Part shown: piece after piece, positions 17,137-26,891 of the stretch | How the letters are laid out: the number at the start of each line of letters is the position of its first letter | Position numbering within the stretch: position 1 is the first letter of the stretch | NCBI GenBank assembly: GCA_947499125.1 | Contig: CANMMP010000001.1 | Span: 1 to 64,000 of the forward strand | DNA: 64,000 bases | Reading direction: 5' to 3' | Origin: an uncultured Pontibacter sp. | Lineage (GTDB): Bacteria; Bacteroidota; Bacteroidia; Cytophagales; Hymenobacteraceae | Notes under the pieces: generated by a model | Database searches by the model: none | What the model was told of the DNA's origin: nothing | The model's input: the letters and a program-made list of their open reading frames with translations, nothing else | Made by a program: the position numbers and the translations under genes

Positions 17137-17718
17137 ATGAACCTAGTTATAGTTGATTACAAAGCTGGTAATGTTCAGTCGGTACAGTTTGCGCTGGAGC
17201 GATTGGGCGTGCAGGCAACGCTTAGCTCAGATGCCGAAACTATAAAGGCTGCCGATAAAATCATTTTCCCGGGAGTGGGGCAGGCGGCTTCAGCTATGGC
17301 GCAACTTAAAACCCGTAACCTGGATAAGCTGTTGCCAACTTTGGAGCAACCATTCTTTGGTGTTTGCCTGGGTATGCAGTTATTGTGCACACATTCCGAA
17401 GAAGGGAATACTGATCTGTTAAACATCATACCATTGCCGGTAAAGCATTTCGAAACGGATTTGAAAGTGCCGCATATGGGCTGGAACCAACTAGAGCATC
17501 TGCAATCGCCTTTGTTTGATGGAGTGGAAGAGAAAGAGTATGTGTATTATGTACACAGCTACTATGTACCGCTCAGCGAGTATACGATTGCCCAGTCGGC
17601 TTACCCGGAGCCTTTTTCGGCCGCTTTGCAGTACAAAAACTTTTATGCAGCGCAGTTTCACCCGGAGAAAAGCAGTTCAGTTGGTTCACAGATCTTAAAA
17701 AACTTTTTAGCTTTATGA
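17137..17718 (+). CDS. hisH: Imidazole glycerol phosphate synthase, glutaminase subunit
   Basis: HisH is a class I glutamine amidotransferase (193 residues) that supplies ammonia to HisF through the barrel. Features are VDYKAGNVQSVQFALERLG, the oxyanion-type FPGVGQAASAM, the nucleophile cysteine in FFGVCLGMQLLC (about residue 78), LKVPHMGWNQLEH, YVHSYYVP and the His-Glu pair in AAQFHPEKSS. It overlaps the following hisA start, and the order hisH-A-F-IE is the conserved lower half of the pathway. Confidence 0.96.
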   Translation: MNLVIVDYKAGNVQSVQFALERLGVQATLSSDAETIKAADKIIFPGVGQAASAMAQLKTRNLDKLLPTLEQPFFGVCLGMQLLCTHSEEGNTDLLNIIPLPVKHFETDLKVPHMGWNQLEHLQSPLFDGVEEKEYVYYVHSYYVPLSEYTIAQSAYPEPFSAALQYKNFYAAQFHPEKSSSVGSQILKNFLAL

Positions 17719-18437
17719 TGGAGATAATACCTGCGATTGATATAATCGGCGGCCAGTGCGTACGCCTGACCGAAGGCGACTTTGCGCAACAGACCACTTA
17801 CGACAGCAATCCTGTAGAAGTAGCCAAACGCTTTGAAAGCCACGGCATCAAGCGCCTGCATTTAGTAGACCTGGATGGAGCCAGAGCGAAGAAGCCTGTT
17901 AACCTTGCTGTATTGGAAAGTATAGCTCGCGAAACTAATCTGACGATAGATTTTGGTGGTGGCATACAATCTGAAGAAGCGATTAAACAAGCTTTTGATG
18001 CTGGTGCCGCACAAATCACAGCCGGTAGTATTGCAGTGCGCGAACCAGAAACCGTGAAAGGTTGGCTTTTGAAGTATGGTGCAGATAAGATCATTATCGG
18101 GGCCGATTTTAAAGGAACCAACATTGCCATCTCTGCATGGACTGAAGAAAGTAAATATCCTTTGCAGGACTTTATTTCAGGTTACGTGCAAACCGGGGCC
18201 AAACTATTTATCTGCACCGATGTCAGCAAAGACGGGAAACTGCAGGGACCATCTACAAATACCTACCGACATCTGAAGTTAACTTTACCGGAAGCTGACA
18301 TTATTGCCAGCGGTGGCGTTACAACTATAGCTGACCTGGAGCAATTGCAGGAAATTGGGGTTAAAGGCGCCATTATCGGCAAAGCGATCTACGAAGGAAC
18401 TATAGATTTAAAAGATTTAGAACGATTTATATGCTAA
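17715..18437 (+). CDS. hisA: Phosphoribosylformimino-5-aminoimidazole carboxamide ribotide isomerase
   Basis: HisA catalyses the Amadori rearrangement of ProFAR. It is a half-barrel-duplicated TIM barrel of 239-240 residues with the catalytic Asp in [29 protein letters not shown], the phosphate motif [21 protein letters not shown], and the second catalytic Asp in IIIGADFKG, then GVTTIADL. Two adjacent ATGs (17715 and 17718) both fit; the first overlaps the hisH stop as ATGA. The 3' end overlaps hisF by 7 bases. Confidence 0.95.
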   Translation: MMEIIPAIDIIGGQCVRLTEGDFAQQTTYDSNPVEVAKRFESHGIKRLHLVDLDGARAKKPVNLAVLESIARETNLTIDFGGGIQSEEAIKQAFDAGAAQITAGSIAVREPETVKGWLLKYGADKIIIGADFKGTNIAISAWTEESKYPLQDFISGYVQTGAKLFICTDVSKDGKLQGPSTNTYRHLKLTLPEADIIASGGVTTIADLEQLQEIGVKGAIIGKAIYEGTIDLKDLERFIC

Positions 18438-19189
18438 CCAAACGTATTATTCCCTGCCTGGATATTAAGGATGGACGCACTGTAAAAGGCGTGCAATTCG
18501 AGAATATCCGCGATGCTGGCGACCCGGTTGAACTGGCAAAATGGTATGCGCAGCAAGGAGCCGACGAACTGGTTTTCCTGGATATAACCGCTACCAACGA
18601 AGGCCGAAAAACCTTTGCTCAACTCGTGCGCGACATAGCCCTGCACATCGATATTCCGTTTACAGTTGGCGGTGGTATTAGCTCTGTGGCAGATGTGGAA
18701 GTATTATTGCAGAATGGTGCCGATAAGGTTTCTGTTAATTCATCCGCCATTAAAGATCCGCAACTGGTAGCAGAACTAGCCAGGCATTTCGGCAGCCAAT
18801 GCGTTACGGTTGCCATCGATACAAAATATACTGAAGCTACTGGCTGGAAAGTATACACCCGTGCCGGAACTATAGAAACGGAGTACGCAACTATAGACTG
18901 GGCTAAAAAAGTGGTAGAGCTTGGAGCCGGTGAAATATTACTGACCAGTATGAACAACGACGGTACGAAAGCTGGCTTCGCACTGGACATTACGCGTGAA
19001 GTAGCCAATGCGGTAACGGTTCCGGTTATTGCTTCGGGCGGGGCTGGTAGTATGGAACACTTTGCAGATGCCTTCCTGAAAGCGAATGCCGATGCAGCAC
19101 TTGCTGCCAGTTTGTTTCACTTCAGGGAGCTAGCTATTCCGGATCTGAAAAAGTATTTGAAGGAGCAAGGTGTAGCAGTTCGGATTTAG
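18431..19189 (+). CDS. hisF: Imidazole glycerol phosphate synthase, cyclase subunit
   Basis: HisF uses ammonia from HisH to form imidazole glycerol phosphate and AICAR. It is a TIM barrel of 252 residues with the catalytic Asp in [60 protein letters not shown], the second catalytic Asp in [26 protein letters not shown] and [14 protein letters not shown]. The first bases overlap hisA. A 130-bp palindromic element follows before hisIE. Confidence 0.97.
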   Translation: MLTKRIIPCLDIKDGRTVKGVQFENIRDAGDPVELAKWYAQQGADELVFLDITATNEGRKTFAQLVRDIALHIDIPFTVGGGISSVADVEVLLQNGADKVSVNSSAIKDPQLVAELARHFGSQCVTVAIDTKYTEATGWKVYTRAGTIETEYATIDWAKKVVELGAGEILLTSMNNDGTKAGFALDITREVANAVTVPVIASGGAGSMEHFADAFLKANADAALAASLFHFRELAIPDLKKYLKEQGVAVRI

Positions 19190-19194
19190 GTCCA

Positions 19195-19324
19195 CTGGCG
19201 CCGGAATAATTCCGGTGACTAAGAGTGTGCGTGAGTCTCCAGACTCACTTTTGCAAACTATAAATACAAAGCGAGTCTGGAGACTCGCACACATAATGCG
19301 GCACGAGAAGGACTCTCGCGCCAG
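19195..19324. repeat. Composite palindromic element (family 3) between hisF and hisIE
   Basis: Outer arms CTGGCGC (19195-19201) and GCGCCAG (19318-19324) enclose a small CCGGAATAATTCCGG hairpin and a central inverted repeat GTGTGCGTGAGTCTCCAGACTC / GAGTCTGGAGACTCGCACAC around an AT-rich loop. The AGTCTCCAGACT core is itself palindromic. It occupies nearly the whole 165-base gap in the operon. Confidence 0.85.
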
Positions 19325-19354
19325 GGTTAATAAAGTATAACTTTCTAACTAACT

Positions 19355-19963
19355 ATGTTGGATTTTGATAAAGCCGGTGGATTAATTCCAGCCGTGATAC
19401 AGGATAATACAACCGGCCAGGTGCTTATGCTGGGCTACATGAACCAGGAAGCACTGGACAAAACGAAGCAGGAGGGATTGGTAACTTTCTTTTCCCGCTC
19501 TAAAAACCGGCTTTGGACCAAAGGCGAAACTTCAGGCAATACGCTGCAGGTGGTAACTATAGCGCAGGATTGTGATAACGATTCGCTGCTGATTAAAGTG
19601 AAACCGAATGGGCCGACCTGCCACACCGGAAGCACCAGTTGCTTTGGCGAGGAAGAAATTGCTACACGCACAAAAGCCATTCAGTTTATAGCCCAACTAG
19701 AGCAGGTTATTCAAGAACGGAAAGAAAACCCTGTTGAAGGTTCTTACACTAACTTCCTGTTTGAGAAGGGAATTAACAAGATCGCCCAGAAAGTAGGAGA
19801 GGAAGCCGTGGAAACTGTGATTGATGCAATAGCCGGCAAAACGGAAACGATGAAAGGCGAGGCGGCAGATCTGCTATATCACTTGTTAGTGTTGTTGGCA
19901 GCTTCAGGTTTAGAGTTAAAAGATGTGGTAGCTGTGCTACAGGAACGACATCAGAAAAAGTAG
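19355..19963 (+). CDS. hisI: Bifunctional phosphoribosyl-AMP cyclohydrolase / phosphoribosyl-ATP pyrophosphatase
   Basis: Often written hisIE. Residues 1-110 are the HisI cyclohydrolase (LMLGYMNQEALDKT, FFSRSKNRLWTKGETSGN, the metal-binding DCDNDS and the zinc cysteines in CHTGSTSCF). Residues about 115-202 are the HisE pyrophosphohydrolase (SYTNFLFEKGINKIAQKVGEEA, ETVIDAIAG, GEAADLLYHLLVLL). It performs steps 2 and 3 of the pathway. It is the last gene of his operon 2 and is followed after 13 bases by a bidirectional terminator. With the two his units all pathway steps are covered. Confidence 0.96.
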   Translation: MLDFDKAGGLIPAVIQDNTTGQVLMLGYMNQEALDKTKQEGLVTFFSRSKNRLWTKGETSGNTLQVVTIAQDCDNDSLLIKVKPNGPTCHTGSTSCFGEEEIATRTKAIQFIAQLEQVIQERKENPVEGSYTNFLFEKGINKIAQKVGEEAVETVIDAIAGKTETMKGEAADLLYHLLVLLAASGLELKDVVAVLQERHQKK

Positions 19964-19976
19964 AAAAATTATGTAA

Positions 19977-20016
19977 AGCAGCTGCAACTATAGTTTATAG
20001 TTGCAGCTGCTTTCTT
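19977..20016. terminator. Bidirectional terminator after hisIE
   Basis: GCAGCTGCAACTAT (19978-19991) pairs perfectly with ATAGTTGCAGCTGC (19997-20010) across AGTTT, followed by TTTCTTT. The overrepresented AACTATAG motif forms part of the stem. It serves hisIE and the converging hydrolase gene. Confidence 0.9.
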
Positions 20017-20882
20017 TAGTGACCTACTATAAAATCACGGATCGCATCAGCGACTTCTCCGCCTCGCTCTTCCTGCAAAAAATGGCCGGCTTTATACTTT
20101 ATAGTTTTAGCATCAGGAAACTCTTGTTGCCATGTATCCAGGAAGTTGATCGGGAGTAATTTGTCTTTCTCTCCCCATAGTATAAGCTTGTTTATAGTTC
20201 GCAGTTTTTCCCGTTGCTGCCAAAGTTCGGCAAAGTATGGGCTCGACTCGTGCAAGGCTTTGGCAAATTGCCAGGTACCCATCCGGCTCGTTGCTGTTGA
20301 TAGTGGTTTTTGGTAATGTAGCTTTATATCTTTTGTCAGGTGCTTGCTTTCGTGGTAGCCTTGTGGCAGCAGTATTTTTGCCGAGAAACCAAGCTGTAAG
20401 TATAAAAATCTGCCAATGCCCCCAGCCATAAACCTGCTAATTTTTATGATCCGGTTTTCATCTGCCAGGCTCCACATCCAGGTATTCAGGATAACTATGT
20501 TCTTTACATTTTCTGGGTGACGCAGCGCGTAACGCAAACCTATTGGCCCGCCAAAGTCATGCACTACTAGTGTGATGTTCTTCAACCCTAAGTGATGGAT
20601 AAGTTTCTCTAGGTTTTCTGCATGGGATTCCGGAGTATAGGCAAAGTCAGTGGGCTTTTCAGAAAGGCCAAAACCAATATGATCCGGGGCAATGCAGCGA
20701 AAACTTCGGCTCAGGGATTTAAGCTGCTGCCGCCATACAAACGACCAGGTTGGCGTGCCGTGCACAAATACGATGGGCTCACCCTCGCCTTCATCCACAT
20801 AGTGCATACGCCCACCAGTCACCTCTAATGTATGATGGTCAAAAGGATAGAGTATGCGGTCGAGCCAGTTAGGAGAGTTCAT
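20016..20882 (-). CDS. Alpha/beta hydrolase of the haloalkane dehalogenase subfamily
   Basis: A 288-residue cytoplasmic hydrolase. It has the oxyanion motif FVHGTPTWSFVWR, in which the Trp corresponds to the halide-stabilising tryptophan of haloalkane dehalogenases. It also has an aspartate nucleophile in TLVVHDFGGPIGLRYAL (about residue 115), where most esterases have Ser, and the catalytic His in AGHFLQEERG. The Asp nucleophile together with the HGxPTWS motif favours a dehalogenase-type mechanism, but close relatives act as other hydrolases, so the substrate is open. It stands alone, convergent with hisIE. Confidence 0.82.
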   Translation of the reverse strand: MNSPNWLDRILYPFDHHTLEVTGGRMHYVDEGEGEPIVFVHGTPTWSFVWRQQLKSLSRSFRCIAPDHIGFGLSEKPTDFAYTPESHAENLEKLIHHLGLKNITLVVHDFGGPIGLRYALRHPENVKNIVILNTWMWSLADENRIIKISRFMAGGIGRFLYLQLGFSAKILLPQGYHESKHLTKDIKLHYQKPLSTATSRMGTWQFAKALHESSPYFAELWQQREKLRTINKLILWGEKDKLLPINFLDTWQQEFPDAKTIKYKAGHFLQEERGGEVADAIRDFIVGH

Positions 20883-21039
20883 CTTTTTAAATCAGACAAC
20901 GGTGATGAGATTATCTACGGATATGCTTCATAAAGTATAAAAATGATGAAGTATAAATAAGCCGGTTTTAAATAACTAACTATAGTATTTGTTAACCAGT
21001 CAGGAAATATACGTATGGTAAGCTAAAATCTATAGTTAC

Positions 21040-22713
21040 ATGCAACAAGACACCAGTTCACATTCTTCTAAAGCTAAAAAGTGGCTAAAGGTAGCGGCTT
21101 GGGTTGTGGGTTTGGCGTTATTTCTGGTTATAGGTCTATTTTCTTTTACCATCTGGCTAGAGCGTAAACTAGAGCGAATGGTAAAGGAGCAATCTAATGG
21201 AATATATGAGTTGCAACTGTATGGTCTAACTGCTTCTCCGTTTGTAGGAAGCCTGACGATGGATAGTTTATACCTGGAACCTGATCCTAAAGCATGGCAG
21301 CGTCTAAGTAAACAAGGGGATGAAGTGCCGCGAACATTGCTGCAGCTAAAAACCGGAACTATAAATTTGGTAAACCTGGACTATGGCAAAGTACTGTTCA
21401 AGAAGGATATGCAGTTAGATGAACTGGAAGTGCTGCAGCCAAAAATTTTGGTGTCGGTTATGAAGTCAGATACAACAAAATCGAACAAGCCACTGCACGA
21501 AACCGCTAAGGGTTTTATGAATGGTTTGGCTATAGGCAAAATTAATGTGCGTCAGGCCACTTTGCATTATCGTGACAGTACAAGTACAGATACCATTTTC
21601 TCGGTGCAGCGCTTACAGTTGTTTGTTGATGATTTTAAGTTAGACTCTACTTCTTTTGCGGCTAAGGAGCGAGCGTATTATGCCCGGCAGTATACGCTTA
21701 AAGCGGCCAATTCATCTTACAATTTCACGGATGGGACTTATAGCGTGCTATCAGATTCCATTGCAGTTGATACAAAAAAGGGAGAATTAGCTGTTCACAA
21801 AATAGCATTAAAACCATTATTGGAGCCCGCAGCCATGGCCCGGGCAAAAGATCAAGCTGTGACGCACCAGGAAATTAAAGTAAAGCAGGTAAAAGTCAAT
21901 GGAATTGACTTCGGGAAACACTTCCGTGAAAACAAGCTGCATGTGAAATATGTGTTGGTGCAAACTCCAATGCTAAATGCATTTAAAGACAAGCAGAATT
22001 TCCGGGACAAAGGCATTAAAAAACTACCCCATGAGATGGTGAAAAGTATAAAAATGCCATTCCTGGTAGACTCAATGGACCTGAAAGATGGCTACATCAA
22101 CTATGCTGAGTTGGTTCCGGAAGCAGCAGAGCGCGGTTACATCACCTTTCATCAGCTTAACGCGCGAGTCACCAATATATCGAACATGCCGGAGCATATT
22201 ACTACAGAAAAGCCTGCTGTTATAAATGCGAGTTGCATGGTAATGGATCGGGCTAAACTGGAAGCAACAATCAGATTACCACTATTACATCCTAACGGTT
22301 ATCATACTATAAAAGGTAGTATTGGGAAGGCAAACCTCAAAATGCTTAACCCTGTACTTATGCCAACCGGTTTTGTCCGGATAGAGAGCGGGAAAGTTAA
22401 CAGTGGCCGGTTTAGTGCTGAGCTAAATAAGACACAGGCCAACGGAAGTATAACACTGCTCTATGATAACCTGAAGGTAGAATTACTTACCAAAGGCACA
22501 GGTGGCGAACAAAGCTTTGGCAAAAAAATACTATCAAAGCTGGCGAACAAGGTGGCTATAAAAGACAGCAACCCCAGCGAAGGGGAGAAGCCTCGGACCG
22601 GCAGTATCACCGTAACCCGTGACCCGGGAAAATCTGTTTTTAATTACTGGAAAGAATGCCTGAACAGCGGATTCTTGTCAAGTATGGGCTTAGAGGGAAT
22701 GGCTGAGAAATAA
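21040..22713 (+). CDS. AsmA-like / DUF748-type envelope protein
   Basis: A 557-residue protein with one N-terminal membrane segment (about residues 18-42, AAWVVGLALFLVIGLFSF) after a short basic cytosolic tail; the rest should be periplasmic. The region after the membrane segment (YELQLYGLTASPFVGSLTMDSLYLEPD) and the long beta-rich body are like those of AsmA/DUF748 proteins, which are linked to lipid or outer-membrane transport. No catalytic motif was seen. The gene is single, and its stop is 20 bases from the convergent alr stop. The family assignment is moderate and the function is not established by sequence. Confidence 0.6.
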   Translation: MQQDTSSHSSKAKKWLKVAAWVVGLALFLVIGLFSFTIWLERKLERMVKEQSNGIYELQLYGLTASPFVGSLTMDSLYLEPDPKAWQRLSKQGDEVPRTLLQLKTGTINLVNLDYGKVLFKKDMQLDELEVLQPKILVSVMKSDTTKSNKPLHETAKGFMNGLAIGKINVRQATLHYRDSTSTDTIFSVQRLQLFVDDFKLDSTSFAAKERAYYARQYTLKAANSSYNFTDGTYSVLSDSIAVDTKKGELAVHKIALKPLLEPAAMARAKDQAVTHQEIKVKQVKVNGIDFGKHFRENKLHVKYVLVQTPMLNAFKDKQNFRDKGIKKLPHEMVKSIKMPFLVDSMDLKDGYINYAELVPEAAERGYITFHQLNARVTNISNMPEHITTEKPAVINASCMVMDRAKLEATIRLPLLHPNGYHTIKGSIGKANLKMLNPVLMPTGFVRIESGKVNSGRFSAELNKTQANGSITLLYDNLKVELLTKGTGGEQSFGKKILSKLANKVAIKDSNPSEGEKPRTGSITVTRDPGKSVFNYWKECLNSGFLSSMGLEGMAEK

Positions 22714-22732
22714 CATGAAGTATAAACAGCTA

Positions 22733-23884
22733 TCAGTCTATTATATAGCGTGGTATGTTAAGTGGCAAACGTGTAAGTAATTCGTAATTCAATTGTATAC
22801 TCAGTTCCGCGAACGAGGCTACCGTTATACTTTCATTGCCCTGTATTCCGAGTAAAACTACTTCTTCATCTTTCTGTACATCGGGTATATGGGTTACATC
22901 TACCATCATCACATTCATGTTTACTGTGCCCACAACGGCAGCGCGTGTACCCTTTATCAGCACCTGGCCCTGGTTGCTCAACGTTCTGCTATATCCCCAG
23001 GCGTAACCAACCGGTACAATGGCCAGCACCATATCGCGCGGTGACTGAAAAGAGGTTCCGTAGCCAATATACTCGCCTTGCGGCACACTTTTAAGACTCA
23101 TAATGCGGCTTTTCCAGTTTATAAGTCGGCGCAAAGGGTCTTTTCTGCTTGGTTGATTTGAAACGTACTGGCTGTAAGTTTCGGGGCTTGGCCAGAAACC
23201 ATATTGCATAATGCCCACCCGCACCATATCCATACGGGTTTCCGGGTATGATATCATCGCAGCAGAGCAGGCCGTGTGTAGTTGCTCCGGAGTATGTCCT
23301 GCCGATCTTAAATGTTGAACCTGTTGTTCGTAGGCATGCAGTTGTTTTTGTACGCGATCGTGGTTCTGCATGCTTTCTGCGCCTGCGAAATGAGTGCAGA
23401 TTCCCTGTAACGTCAACTCAGCTTTACAATCTTCAAGTATAGCCTGGGCTTGCTCCAATGCGGCTTTATTAAAACCGGTGCGGTTCATACCTGTTTCCAA
23501 CTCCAGGTGTATCTTTGCTTTTTTACCCAACTTCCGGGCAATGGCTGATGCTTCCAGTAACCTGTCCAGCTCAAATACAAAGAATTCAATCTCGTTTCGA
23601 ATAGCCCATTCCAACTCCGGATTATCCAGGTAGCCCATGATCATGATAGTGGCCGGTTGCTTAAGTGATTGCAACAGACGTTCTGCCTCATCGGCACTAA
23701 AAACAGAGAAATGACTGACACCGCACTCCTGGGCTAATGGAGCAAATTGCTCAATACCATGGCCATAAGCATTGCCTTTTACCACAGAAGAGAAGGTTAC
23801 TTCTGTGCCAATTTCGCGGCGAATAAAATCGATGTTGTTTTGAAGTGCTGATTTCCTTATTTCGATGTAAGAGCTGTGAAGCAT
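22733..23884 (-). CDS. alr: Alanine racemase
   Basis: A fold-type III PLP enzyme interconverting L- and D-alanine for peptidoglycan. The 383 residues are the normal Alr length. The PLP lysine lies in SSVVKGNAYGHGIEQF (about residue 35), and the catalytic tyrosine of the second domain in EYIGYGTSF. Further motifs are ELETGMNRTGF, VRVGIMQYGFWPS and VGTVNMNVMMVDVT. It is a free-standing enzyme, not the MurF-Alr fusion common in Bacteroidota. The M20 hydrolase gene lies 6 bases upstream on the same strand, so the two are co-transcribed. No obvious terminator lies in the 19-base convergent gap to the AsmA-like gene. Confidence 0.93.
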   Translation of the reverse strand: MLHSSYIEIRKSALQNNIDFIRREIGTEVTFSSVVKGNAYGHGIEQFAPLAQECGVSHFSVFSADEAERLLQSLKQPATIMIMGYLDNPELEWAIRNEIEFFVFELDRLLEASAIARKLGKKAKIHLELETGMNRTGFNKAALEQAQAILEDCKAELTLQGICTHFAGAESMQNHDRVQKQLHAYEQQVQHLRSAGHTPEQLHTACSAAMISYPETRMDMVRVGIMQYGFWPSPETYSQYVSNQPSRKDPLRRLINWKSRIMSLKSVPQGEYIGYGTSFQSPRDMVLAIVPVGYAWGYSRTLSNQGQVLIKGTRAAVVGTVNMNVMMVDVTHIPDVQKDEEVVLLGIQGNESITVASFAELSIQLNYELLTRLPLNIPRYIID

Positions 23885-23890
23885 AGGGTT

Positions 23891-25054
23891 TTATGGATGC
23901 AGGATCTCCTTAACGATCTGGTGAAACAAAGTGGCCCCGGTCGGGATAAGTTCGTCGGGGAAGTTATAGTTTGAGTGGTGTAACTGCGGTTGTGTGGAAC
24001 CGGAACCAAGTCCGAACAAAGCGCCTTTATACTTTGCAGTAAAATGCCCGAAATCTTCGGACCACCTGAACGGGTGTACGGCCTCCTGCACCTCCAGTTC
24101 TAAATTTGCTGCCGCTTGCCGCACCAGTTGTACTGCTTCCTTATCATTTACAGTGGCAGGAAACTCTTCTACAAAGCTTATCTTATATGTTAAGCCATAC
24201 TTCTGTGCTATCTCTTTCACTTGTTGGGCTGTCAGGGTTTTCAGCTTTTGCAGGTCCTGGGTTTGGTAGGAGCGGAGAGTAGCCATTACCGTTCCGAAAC
24301 CAGGGTTGGTGCCAAAAGCTACTTCGCCTAAACGTGCATGTATAATCGTGAGTAGCGTCAGGTCTTCGAACTGTTCTTTCTGGGAGATAATCTTATTAAA
24401 GGCAAGTATGATCTCCGCCATTGCCTCGCCCGGGTTAAGTCCATTCTCAGGTTCCGCAGCGTGCGAAGGATGGCCCAATAACTCTACGATCATGCCAGTG
24501 GAGGCTGATGCAAAGACCTGTTCCCGAACAACCACCTGGTGAAGTGACCGCCCTGGCAGGTTGTGCAAAGCAAACACATAATCTGGCTGTAGTTGCTGTA
24601 GTCGCACGTCTTGTAGCATATCCCAAGCACCAGCGCCAGTTTCCTCAGCCGGCTGAAACAATAGTAAAACTCGACCTTTCTTAAGTTTGTTTGTATGTAA
24701 TAAACTCGCCAGCCCCATCAAAATAGCCATATGGCCATCGTGGCCGCATAAATGTGCCATGCCATTGTTGCCCGATTTATACTTTAATTCGGGATTATCT
24801 TCAACTATAGGTAAGGCATCGAGCTCAGAACGGAAAAGTATAGTTGGTCCGGCTTCAGGGGCTTCACTTTCAAAAGCAGCTACAACACCGGTGCCACCTA
24901 CCTGGCTAAGTATAAATGCTGGTTCATACTTTTGCAGTTGTGCCTTTATGAGTTCTGCCGTTTTTGTTTCCGCACCGGATAGCTCCGGGTTTTGGTGTAT
25001 AGCTTGGCGCAGTTCTATAAGTGAAGGTAAGTCTTGGATATGAGTTTGCTGCAT
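23891..25054 (-). CDS. M20 family amidohydrolase (N-acyl-amino-acid / aminoacyl hydrolase)
   Basis: A 387-residue two-domain metallohydrolase of the M20D (HipO / IAA-amino acid hydrolase) group. Metal and catalytic residues are visible in ILFRSELDALPIVEDNPE, MAHLCGHDGHMAILMG, QPAEETGAGAWDML and the C-terminal LGSGSTQPQLHHSNYNFPDE. These enzymes remove acyl groups from amino acids or act on N-acetyl-diaminopimelate or small dipeptides. Being just upstream of alr on the same strand, it may act on cell-wall or N-acyl amino acids, which is an inference. The ClC gene lies 58 bases further upstream. Confidence 0.85.
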   Translation of the reverse strand: MQQTHIQDLPSLIELRQAIHQNPELSGAETKTAELIKAQLQKYEPAFILSQVGGTGVVAAFESEAPEAGPTILFRSELDALPIVEDNPELKYKSGNNGMAHLCGHDGHMAILMGLASLLHTNKLKKGRVLLLFQPAEETGAGAWDMLQDVRLQQLQPDYVFALHNLPGRSLHQVVVREQVFASASTGMIVELLGHPSHAAEPENGLNPGEAMAEIILAFNKIISQKEQFEDLTLLTIIHARLGEVAFGTNPGFGTVMATLRSYQTQDLQKLKTLTAQQVKEIAQKYGLTYKISFVEEFPATVNDKEAVQLVRQAAANLELEVQEAVHPFRWSEDFGHFTAKYKGALFGLGSGSTQPQLHHSNYNFPDELIPTGATLFHQIVKEILHP

Positions 25055-25112
25055 GGTGTAACTTACTTTGAGTTTAAATTGAAAGTATAGCCTTTCTGGC
25101 TAAGGCTATACT

Positions 25113-26891
25113 TTACTGCTCGGTTGTTTTAATGAGCAGCTTGCGGTACTTCGTGAAAATACTTGATTTAGAAACGAAGCCCAGGTACTTTTCGCCTTCC
25201 AGCACCGGCAGGTTCCAAGCTCCAGTCGCATCAAACTTTTTCATGACCGTGGCCATCGTATCGTCGTGCTGCACAATATCGGGTGGCTGAATCATCAGCA
25301 TCTCAGTAAGAAGCGTATCATACTTTTCCGTCTTGAACATGATCTCGCGCACATTCTCTAACAGTAAAACACCAACCAGTTTCTGGTTTTCATCCACTAC
25401 CGGGAAGATGTTCCGTTTTGAGTTTGCAATTACCTGTACCAGTTCACCTAACGTAGCAGAAGGCAATACAGGCTGAAACTCTGTTTCGATTAGGTGGCGC
25501 ATTTTCATGATACGCAGGATCGTGCGGTCTTTATTTGGAGTGAGGAGCTGCCCTTTTTGTGCGAGTTTCTTTTTGTCGAGTGAGTAAGGCTCAAAGTATT
25601 TTACGATAGCAAAAGCCACTGCCGACACGATCATCAACGGAATCATGAGGACGTAGCCTCCTGTAATTTCGGCTATAAGGAACACGGCTGTGAGCGGTGC
25701 ATGCATTACTCCACTTAAAATGCCGGCCATACCTACCATCGTAAAACTGCTTTCGGGGAGTTTGCCGGGTTGTAGCAAGTTAAGAAACCGGGCCAGGAAA
25801 AAGCCGGCATGCGCACCCACAAACATGGATGGTGCAAAGTTACCGCCATTACCACCCGCCGATATGGTGACGGTTGTGGCAAATACTTTTATAAGTGCTA
25901 AAATCCCAATAAAGCCAAGCAGAAGCCATTCATTTTCGCCAAACACAGCCAGCGGACTGCCCTGAAGTATAAGTGCGGCACTGTTGCTTTCGAGTAACTT
26001 TATACTTGTATACCCTTCGCCGAACAACGGCGGGAAAAGCATGATAAGTAAGCCAAGAAGTGCACCACCAATGATAGCGCGCTTGTAAACCTGGTTCTGG
26101 TAAGGTTCGAACAGGTCTTCTATTTTGTGTACCATACGAGTATAATACACCGATATCAGTCCGCAAAGTATACCTAAAAGTATAAAGTATGGCACCTCAC
26201 CGGCAGCAAAGCTCTGCGCATGAGAAAAGTAAAATAAGATGTCTTCCTGAAGTATAATTCTGGAGCAAAGCGCGCCTACCACAGCCGAAATAATAAGCGG
26301 AATAAAGGCAGCTATACTTATATCGGTGAGCAGAACTTCGATGGCAAAAAGTACCCCGGCAATTGGCGCATTAAATACGGCAGCTATACCGGCAGCGGCA
26401 CCGCAGGCTAAAAGCAAGGTTCTGTCGCGGTAATTTAAGTGATATTCCCGCCCGAAGTTAGAACCTATAGCCGAACCGGTTACTACAATAGGAGACTCCA
26501 GACCTGCTGAGCCACCGAAACCTGCCGTAATGCCACTGGTAAGCACATGCGAGTACATTTTGTGCCGCTCCACAATGCTCGATTTCTGGGAAATAAGGTA
26601 TAAGATATTAGCAGTTCCGCGACCCAAATTGCCATTTAGCAGCGTCCGAACCAGGAAGACCACGATCAGGATACCTACCATCGGAATTACAATGAGCAGG
26701 AATGGCCACTCCATTAACCGGTTGAGGTAAGTTACAAACGCCTGTATGTAGTGCACAAATGTTTTTAGTGCTACAGCTGCCAGACCTGCCGTAAAGCCTA
26801 CCAGCACACTCGAAATAAGTACAAAATCACGGTCTGAGGTATGGCGGCGTAACCATAGTAACGGTAATTTATACTTTTTAAAATATGGCAT
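25113..26891 (-). CDS. ClC family chloride channel/transporter with C-terminal CBS pair
   Basis: A 592-residue membrane protein. About 10 or more hydrophobic helices occupy residues 25-440. The ClC selectivity motifs are present: GSAGLESPIVVTGSAIGSNFGR, corresponding to the GxxGPxVxxGA region with a gating glutamate, and GGNGGNFAPSMFVGAHAG. Residues about 455-590 form two CBS domains (FPVVDENQKLVGVLLLENV and NLPVLEGEKYLGFVSKSSI), which usually bind adenine nucleotides and regulate gating. It transports chloride or a similar anion across the inner membrane; channel and H+/Cl- antiporter modes cannot be told apart here. It is followed by the M20 hydrolase and alr on the same strand. Confidence 0.92.
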   Translation of the reverse strand: MPYFKKYKLPLLWLRRHTSDRDFVLISSVLVGFTAGLAAVALKTFVHYIQAFVTYLNRLMEWPFLLIVIPMVGILIVVFLVRTLLNGNLGRGTANILYLISQKSSIVERHKMYSHVLTSGITAGFGGSAGLESPIVVTGSAIGSNFGREYHLNYRDRTLLLACGAAAGIAAVFNAPIAGVLFAIEVLLTDISIAAFIPLIISAVVGALCSRIILQEDILFYFSHAQSFAAGEVPYFILLGILCGLISVYYTRMVHKIEDLFEPYQNQVYKRAIIGGALLGLLIMLFPPLFGEGYTSIKLLESNSAALILQGSPLAVFGENEWLLLGFIGILALIKVFATTVTISAGGNGGNFAPSMFVGAHAGFFLARFLNLLQPGKLPESSFTMVGMAGILSGVMHAPLTAVFLIAEITGGYVLMIPLMIVSAVAFAIVKYFEPYSLDKKKLAQKGQLLTPNKDRTILRIMKMRHLIETEFQPVLPSATLGELVQVIANSKRNIFPVVDENQKLVGVLLLENVREIMFKTEKYDTLLTEMLMIQPPDIVQHDDTMATVMKKFDATGAWNLPVLEGEKYLGFVSKSSIFTKYRKLLIKTTEQ

